Shown here in pieces: positions 22,384-26,686 of a DNA stretch of 26,686 nucleotides. Made by a program: the position numbers and the translations under genes. Each line of letters opens with the position of its first letter. Within the stretch, counting starts at the first letter, position 1. The notes under the pieces were generated by a model. It was not told where the DNA came from, did not search any database, and worked only from the letters and a program-made list of their open reading frames with translations. Source of the stretch: JAGWRA01 sp035534615 (GTDB lineage Bacteria; Acidobacteriota; Vicinamibacteria; Vicinamibacterales; CAVVIG01); assembly GCA_035534615.1 (NCBI GenBank), contig DATLRO010000113.1, positions 1-26,686 of the forward strand, read 5' to 3'.

Positions 22384-23565
22384 ATGCACGTCGTTGCGAT
22401 CATCGCCGCCGGCGGTCGTGGGCAGCGTCTGGGAAGCCCGACGCCGAAGCAGTTCCTCGAGCTGGCCGGCCGGCCGGTGCTGCAGCGGACGGTCGAGGCC
22501 TTTCTCGCGAGCGCGGTCGTTCACGAAGTGGTCGTCGTGCTGCCGCCCGACGCGGCCGCCGAGCCGCCGGCCTACCTCTGCGGCACGACGAAGCCGCTGC
22601 AGATCGTGGGCGGGGGCGCGCGGCGCCAGGATTCGGTGGCGAACGGCTTCGCCGCCGTCGAGGATCGGGCGGACGTGATCGTGATTCACGATGCGGCCCG
22701 GCCGTTCGTCAGCGCCAGCCTGATCGAGCGGACCGTGCGGGCGGCGGCCGAGGACGGCGCCGCCATCGCGGCGCTGCCGGCGCGCGACACCGTGAAGCAG
22801 GGCGAGCGGATCGGCCAGGGCGACGAGGCCCGCTGGGTCGTGCAGGCGACCATTCCGCGCGAGACCGTCTTCCTCGCGCAGACCCCGCAGGCGTTCCGCC
22901 GCGAGGTGCTGCGCGACGCCATCGCGGCCGGGCGCGCCGGCGTCGAGGTGACCGACGAAGCGATGCTGGCCGAGCACGCCGGGCACCGGGTCCGGCTCGT
23001 TGCCGGCGAGCCGGCGAACCTCAAGATCACCACGCCGGACGACCTGGCGTTCGCGCGCGGCGTGCTGGAGCGGGAGGCCATGACGGATCAGCGCGTGGGC
23101 ACCGGGTACGACCTGCACCGGCTGGTCGAAGGGCGGCCGCTCATTCTGGGCGGCGTGACGATTGCGCACGACCGCGGGCTGGCCGGGCATTCCGACGCCG
23201 ACGCGGTCTGTCATGCTGTGACCGATGCCGTGCTGGGCGGCGCGGGCGCGGGCGACATCGGCCGGCACTTCCCCGATTCGGATCCGCGCTGGCGCGGCGC
23301 GTCCAGCCTGGATCTGCTGGCGCGGGCCGCCGCCCTGGTGCGCGACGCCGGCTTCACCGTCGACAACGTCGACGCCGTGGTCATTGCCGAGCGGCCGAAG
23401 CTGGCGCCTCACGTGCCGGCCATGGCGGCGAACATCGCGGCCGCGCTCGGCATCGAGCCGGCGCGCGTCAGCGTGAAGGGCAAGACCAACGAAGGGGTCG
23501 GTGAACTCGGCCGCGGTGAGGCGATTGCCGTCCATGCGGTGGCGCTCGTGAGGAGACTTCCCTGA
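22384..23565 (+). CDS. ispDF: bifunctional IspD-IspF: CDP-ME synthase / MEcPP synthase
   Basis: A fusion of two non-consecutive MEP-pathway enzymes; IspE at 10603 does the step between them. Residues 1-230 are IspD (MEP cytidylyltransferase). Motifs are AIIAAGGRGQRLG at 5-17, PKQFLELAGRPVL at 21-33, VIHDAARPFV at 100-109, QTPQAF at 166-171 and EVTDEAML at 188-195. Residues 235-393 are IspF, with RVGTGYDLHRL at 237-247 (zinc ligands D243, H245 and later H277), GHSDADAVCHAVTDA at 268-282 and KGKTNEGVG at 365-373. ATG 22384 (MHVVAIIAAGG) is preferred over the upstream GTG at 22330. An internal ATG at 23080 with GGAG 9 nt upstream could also yield free IspF. gltX starts 2 bp after the stop. Confidence 0.97.
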   Translation: MHVVAIIAAGGRGQRLGSPTPKQFLELAGRPVLQRTVEAFLASAVVHEVVVVLPPDAAAEPPAYLCGTTKPLQIVGGGARRQDSVANGFAAVEDRADVIVIHDAARPFVSASLIERTVRAAAEDGAAIAALPARDTVKQGERIGQGDEARWVVQATIPRETVFLAQTPQAFRREVLRDAIAAGRAGVEVTDEAMLAEHAGHRVRLVAGEPANLKITTPDDLAFARGVLEREAMTDQRVGTGYDLHRLVEGRPLILGGVTIAHDRGLAGHSDADAVCHAVTDAVLGGAGAGDIGRHFPDSDPRWRGASSLDLLARAAALVRDAGFTVDNVDAVVIAERPKLAPHVPAMAANIAAALGIEPARVSVKGKTNEGVGELGRGEAIAVHAVALVRRLP

Positions 23566-23567
23566 GC

Positions 23568-25085
23568 ATGCGCCTCCGCTTTGCTCCCAGTCCGACCGGC
23601 CAGCTGCATGTCGGCAACGCCCGGACGGCGCTGTTCAACTGGCTGCTGGCGCGCGGGTCGTCCGGCGCGTTCGTGCTGCGCATCGAAGACACCGACGTCG
23701 AGCGGTCCACGCGGGAGTCCGAAGCGGCGATCCTGACCGACTTGCGCTGGCTGGGGCTCGACTGGGACGAAGGGCCGGACATCGGCGGCCCGCACGGGCC
23801 GTACCGGCAGTCGGAACGCCTGCCGCTGTACGCCGAACACGCGCAGCGGCTGCTCGAGGCCGGGACGGCCTATTACTGCTTCTGCACGCCCGAGGCGCTC
23901 GAGACCGCGCGCCGGCGCGCGCTGGCCGAGGGGCGCCCGGCACGGTATTCCGGCACCTGCCGGTATCTCGCCTCGGAAGAGGTCGGGCGGCGCCTGGCAT
24001 CCGGCGAGCGGGCCGCGGTCCGGTTCCGGGTGCCTGAAGGACGGGAGGTCGCGTTCCGCGACCTGGTGCGCGGCGAGATCCGCTTCGAGACGGCCGTCAT
24101 CGGCGACCCGGTGCTGCTCCGCACCGACGGTCACCCGGCCTACAATTTCGCCGTCGTCGTCGACGATGTGCTCATGGGGATTACCCATGTCGTGCGCGGC
24201 GAGGATCACATTTCCAACACACCGCGGCAGGTGCTGTTGTACGAGGCGCTCGGCTTCGATCCGCCGCAGTTCGCCCATCTGTCCCTCGTGATGGGGCCGG
24301 ATCACACGCCGCTCTCCAAGCGTCACGGCGCGACGTCGGTGGCCGAGTTCCGGCGGAAGGGGTACCTGCCCGAAGCGCTCGTCAACTACCTGGCGCTCAT
24401 CGGCTGGTCGCCGAGCGGCGACGAGGAACTGCTCTCCGTCGGCGAGATGGCCCGGCGCTTTTCGCTCGACGCCGTCGGCCACAGCGCCGGCGTCTTCGAC
24501 GAAGGGAAGCTGGCGTGGGTGAACCGCCATTACCTGCGGTCGGCCGACCCGCGGCGGATCGCCGAACTGGCGGTCCCCTACTTCCGAGACGCCGGCGTCG
24601 ACCTGCGTCCGGATGCCGCCGGCCTGGCGTTTCTGGCCGGGGCCATGGCGATGGCGACCGGCTCGGTCGATCGGCTCGAGGAGATTCCGCCCCGGCTGCA
24701 CTTTCTGTTCGACTACGACGCGGCCGCGGCGGTCCGGCGGCCGGCCGTGCGCGAGGTCGTCGAGGCGGCCGGCGGCCGGGAGGTCGTCCTGGCGCTGGCC
24801 GAGGAGCTGGCCGCCGAGCCGCGGCTGGATCGCGAGCGGTTTCGCGCGGTTGCGGCCCGCGTGCGCCAGCGGACCGGCCGGAAGGCGGCGGCGCTGTTCC
24901 ACCCGATCCGGGCGGCGCTGACCGGCGACGCCGGCGGCCCGGAGCTCGATCTCGCGGTGCCGGCGATCGATGCCGGGGCCGGGTTGCCGGCTGGAAGCGG
25001 CGTGCCGGCGATTCTCGGCTGCCGCGAGCGGGCGGCGGCGTTCGCGCAGGCGATCGAGGAAGAGCCCGGCCGGGCTCCGGCGTAA
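23568..25085 (+). CDS. gltX: glutamyl-tRNA synthetase
   Basis: A class I synthetase that charges tRNA-Glu. The 505 residues show RFAPSPTGQLHVGNARTAL at 4-22, which includes the HIGH-type box (HVGN), and FVLRIEDTDVERS at 35-47. A zinc-binding set lies at C104, C106, Y127 and C131 (YSGTC). VVRGEDHISNTPRQ at 208-221 follows. The KMSKS box is LSKRHG at 249-254, preceded by Pro where Lys is usual. The C-terminal anticodon-binding domain (about 330-490) is Ala/Arg-rich, with FHPIRAALTG. Whether the enzyme also charges tRNA-Gln cannot be told from the sequence. The ATG lies 2 bp after ispDF. Confidence 0.98.
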   Translation: MRLRFAPSPTGQLHVGNARTALFNWLLARGSSGAFVLRIEDTDVERSTRESEAAILTDLRWLGLDWDEGPDIGGPHGPYRQSERLPLYAEHAQRLLEAGTAYYCFCTPEALETARRRALAEGRPARYSGTCRYLASEEVGRRLASGERAAVRFRVPEGREVAFRDLVRGEIRFETAVIGDPVLLRTDGHPAYNFAVVVDDVLMGITHVVRGEDHISNTPRQVLLYEALGFDPPQFAHLSLVMGPDHTPLSKRHGATSVAEFRRKGYLPEALVNYLALIGWSPSGDEELLSVGEMARRFSLDAVGHSAGVFDEGKLAWVNRHYLRSADPRRIAELAVPYFRDAGVDLRPDAAGLAFLAGAMAMATGSVDRLEEIPPRLHFLFDYDAAAAVRRPAVREVVEAAGGREVVLALAEELAAEPRLDRERFRAVAARVRQRTGRKAAALFHPIRAALTGDAGGPELDLAVPAIDAGAGLPAGSGVPAILGCRERAAAFAQAIEEEPGRAPA

Positions 25086-25111
25086 CGGTACGACGCCCGC
25101 GCCATTGGACA

Positions 25112-25837
25112 ATGCTGATCTACGGCATCAACCCGGTGATCGAGGCGTTGCGCGCGGGACGGGTGCGCGCGCTGCGGGTGAGCGGCCGCGGCGGGGCGCG
25201 GGTCGACGCGATCGTGCAGGAGGCCGGGCGGCTCGGCATTCCCGTGCGTCGCGTCGAGGCGGCGGCGCTGGACCGCGAGGCGCGCGGCGGGGTACACCAG
25301 GGAGTGGCGGCCGACGTGGCCGGAGCCGGGACGTTCACGCCGGCCGAACTGGTGGCCGCGGCGGCGCCACCGGCGCTGCTGGTGGTTCTCGACGGCATCG
25401 AGGATCCGCACAACGTCGGGGCGATCCTGCGGACGGCGGACGCCGCCGGGGTGGACGGCGTCGTGGTGCAGACCCGGCGCGCGGCGGCGCTCGACGGGGC
25501 GGCGGCGAAGGCCTCGGCCGGCGCGGTGGCGTACGCGAAGATCGCGCCGGTGGTCAACATCGCGCGGGCGCTGGACGAACTGAAGGCGGCGGGCGTCTGG
25601 ACCGTCGGGCTCACGGGCGACGGGCCGCACCGCTATGACGCGATCGACTACACCGTGCCGACGGCGTTCGTGCTGGGGGCCGAGGGCACCGGGCTGCGGC
25701 GGCTCGTCCGGGAGCGGTGCGACTGGCTGGTCGCCATCCCGATGCGAGGGCACGTCGGGAGCCTGAATGTCTCGGTGGCGGCGGGGGTGGCGCTGTTCGA
25801 GGCGCGCCGCCAGCGGGAGCGGCCGGCACACGGCTGA
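25112..25837 (+). CDS. rlmB: 23S rRNA (guanosine-2'-O)-methyltransferase RlmB-like (SpoU family)
   Basis: A 241-residue SPOUT enzyme predicted to 2'-O-methylate G2251 of 23S rRNA. The N-terminal substrate domain starts LIYGINPVIEALRAG, typical of RlmB. HQGVAADV follows at 62-69. The SpoU motifs are all present: LDGIEDPHNVGAILRTADAAG at 93-113 (motif 1), FVLGAEGTGLRRL at 186-198 (motif 2) and IPMRGHVGSLNVSVAAGVAL at 209-228 (motif 3). The C-terminal motifs form the trefoil knot that binds S-adenosylmethionine. ATG 25112 follows gltX by 26 bp. An rlmB-type gene also lies downstream of gltX in Bacillus. Another SpoU target, such as a tRNA, cannot be fully excluded. Confidence 0.94.
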   Translation: MLIYGINPVIEALRAGRVRALRVSGRGGARVDAIVQEAGRLGIPVRRVEAAALDREARGGVHQGVAADVAGAGTFTPAELVAAAAPPALLVVLDGIEDPHNVGAILRTADAAGVDGVVVQTRRAAALDGAAAKASAGAVAYAKIAPVVNIARALDELKAAGVWTVGLTGDGPHRYDAIDYTVPTAFVLGAEGTGLRRLVRERCDWLVAIPMRGHVGSLNVSVAAGVALFEARRQRERPAHG

Positions 25838-25860
25838 GGTTGGCGGAGGACGACGAATTG

Positions 25861-25890
25861 TTGCCCGTCTGGCACATGTTGTGCTAAAGT
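25861..25890 (+). promoter_or_regulatory. likely promoter of the tRNA-tuf operon
   Basis: TTGCCC at 25861-25866 and TAAAGT at 25885-25890 are 18 bp apart, in an AT-richer stretch that ends 14 bp before the first tRNA. The position suits a start for the Thr-Tyr-Gly-Thr-tuf transcript. Confidence 0.48.
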
Positions 25891-25904
25891 CAATTCTTTG
25901 TCTG

Positions 25905-25981
25905 GCTGGCGTAGCTCAGTCCGGTAGAGCAGCTGATTTGTAATCAGCCGGTCGGGGGTTCAAATCCCTCCGCCAGCTCCA
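25905..25981 (+). tRNA. tRNA-Thr (anticodon TGT)
   Basis: 77 nt. The acceptor GCTGGCG pairs with CGCCAGC. The anticodon arm is GCTGA-TTTGTAA-TCAGC. The T arm is GGGGG-TTCAAAT-CCCTC (one G-T pair). CCA is encoded. First of four tRNAs before tuf. Confidence 0.97.
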
Positions 25982-26151
25982 TCGGCGGGGCGGTCGGACC
26001 GCAAGGACTACCACCTGGGACGGCGTTTCCAGCATTCTCATTAACTGATGGACGGACGGGCCGGCAGCACAGTACCAGCGATGCAGCGGACAGTCTGCAC
26101 CGTGTTCCAGGTCCCGGCGGCCCTTTCGGGGGGCGCCGGCTGACATGGGCC

Positions 26152-26238
26152 GGGGAGGTTGCGGAGCGGTCAAACGCAGCAGACTGTAAATCTGCCGCCC
26201 CAGCGGCTTCGGAGGTTCGAATCCTCCCCTCCCCACCA
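26152..26238 (+). tRNA. tRNA-Tyr (anticodon GTA)
   Basis: 87 nt with a long variable arm, as expected for a class II tRNA. The acceptor GGGGAGG pairs with CCTCCCC. The anticodon arm is GCAGA-CTGTAAA-TCTGC. The T arm is GGAGG-TTCGAAT-CCTCC. Discriminator A and encoded CCA. The 170-bp spacer before it holds no gene, only a GC-rich imperfect hairpin near 26120-26145. Confidence 0.97.
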
Positions 26239-26357
26239 TTCGACTCGGGCCGGCGGGCCTCGCTCAGGCCAGGCCGATATCGGAGGCCGAGGCAAGGCCG
26301 GATGCTGGCGCCGGCTGACGGCAACGGGTTTTTCAGACGGACTTTTCGCGGGTTCGA

Positions 26358-26432
26358 GCGGGAGTAACTCAGTGGTAGAGTCACAGCCTTCCAAGCTGTT
26401 GGTCGCGGGTTCGATCCCCGTCTCCCGCTCCA
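26358..26432 (+). tRNA. tRNA-Gly (anticodon TCC)
   Basis: 75 nt. The acceptor GCGGGAG pairs with CTCCCGC. The anticodon arm is ACAGC-CTTCCAA-GCTGT. The T arm is GCGGG-TTCGATC-CCCGT. CCA is encoded. The 119-bp spacer before it shows no other feature. Confidence 0.97.
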
Positions 26433-26525
26433 GGGTCGGCAGGGTCGGCATCCCGGTGGTGGATGCCGTCGGCGCGGTGCAGTGAGTCGGGACACACGGC
26501 GCGCGAACATGGAACAACGAACCGG

Positions 26526-26601
<76 letters not shown>

Positions 26602-26630
26602 TTGAACAATCGACAGGACATCATCCGGCC

Positions 26631-26686
26631 ATGGCGAAAGAAAAATTTGATCGGTCGAAACCGCACGTCAACGTTGGCACCATCGG
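26631..26686 (+). CDS. tuf: elongation factor Tu, first 18 codons (cut by window edge)
   Basis: The window ends inside this gene. The visible peptide MAKEKFDRSKPHVNVGTIG is the well-known EF-Tu N-terminus, running to the first glycine of the G1 loop. EF-Tu delivers aminoacyl-tRNA to the ribosome as a GTPase. AGGACA lies upstream of the ATG as a weak ribosome-binding site. It follows four tRNA genes in the same order as E. coli tufB, so co-transcription is expected. Confidence 0.95.
   Translation, partial: MAKEKFDRSKPHVNVGTI

Noticed and set aside
23409..25112. 567-codon minus-strand frame opposite gltX
   Set aside because: Antisense shadow of a certain synthetase gene; no motif.

Overview
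The window is about 70% GC and almost fully coding. It carries bacterial housekeeping genes with no mobile element, phage gene, CRISPR array or obvious horizontally acquired island. LPS-core genes and an outer-membrane lipoprotein indicate a diderm. The GC content, a two-gene unit containing an MXAN_5187_C-like protein, and the mix of gene orders fit a soil Acidobacteriota lineage (Vicinamibacteria-like). That placement is inference from gene content, not from a marker search.

Layout: (1) 1-1604: the 5' end of selA on the minus strand, diverging from two translationally coupled genes, one unrecognised and one MXAN_5187_C-like. (2) 1694-3801: a cold-shock protein gene on the minus strand with a strong promoter and an intrinsic terminator inside its own leader, divergent from purH. 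(3) 3984-7624, minus strand: an LPS-core group made of a Trm112-like zinc ribbon, a family-9 glycosyltransferase (heptosyltransferase), an O-antigen-ligase-like membrane protein, and a stand-alone heptose-7-phosphate kinase overlapping it by 4 bp. (4) 7738-14207, plus strand: TPR protein, lolB-like lipoprotein, ispE, tRNA-Gln, prs, rplY and pth, an order also known from Pseudomonas. (5) 14314-15566: rpsF, rpsR and rplI, closed by a textbook terminator. (6) 15705-20879: dnaB, alr, radA and a YacL-like PIN/TRAM membrane protein. (7) 20887-25837: plsC, a free-standing B3/B4-domain protein, an ispD-ispF fusion, gltX and rlmB. (8) 25905 to the end: tRNA-Thr(TGT), tRNA-Tyr(GTA), tRNA-Gly(TCC), tRNA-Thr(GGT) and the start of tuf, the same order and anticodons as the E. 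coli tufB operon.

Functionally the window joins translation (ribosomal proteins, tRNAs, GluRS, Pth, RlmB, EF-Tu), nucleotide supply (PurH, Prs), isoprenoid synthesis by the MEP pathway (IspE, IspD, IspF) and envelope building (heptose/LPS, alanine racemase, PlsC, LolB). It also carries replication and repair (DnaB, RadA). I found no convincing new multi-gene system. The most useful leads are the csp leader with its internal terminator, the rpsF leader hairpins, the unusual tails of S6 and S18, the B3/B4 protein, and the unrecognised gene coupled to the MXAN_5187_C-like gene.
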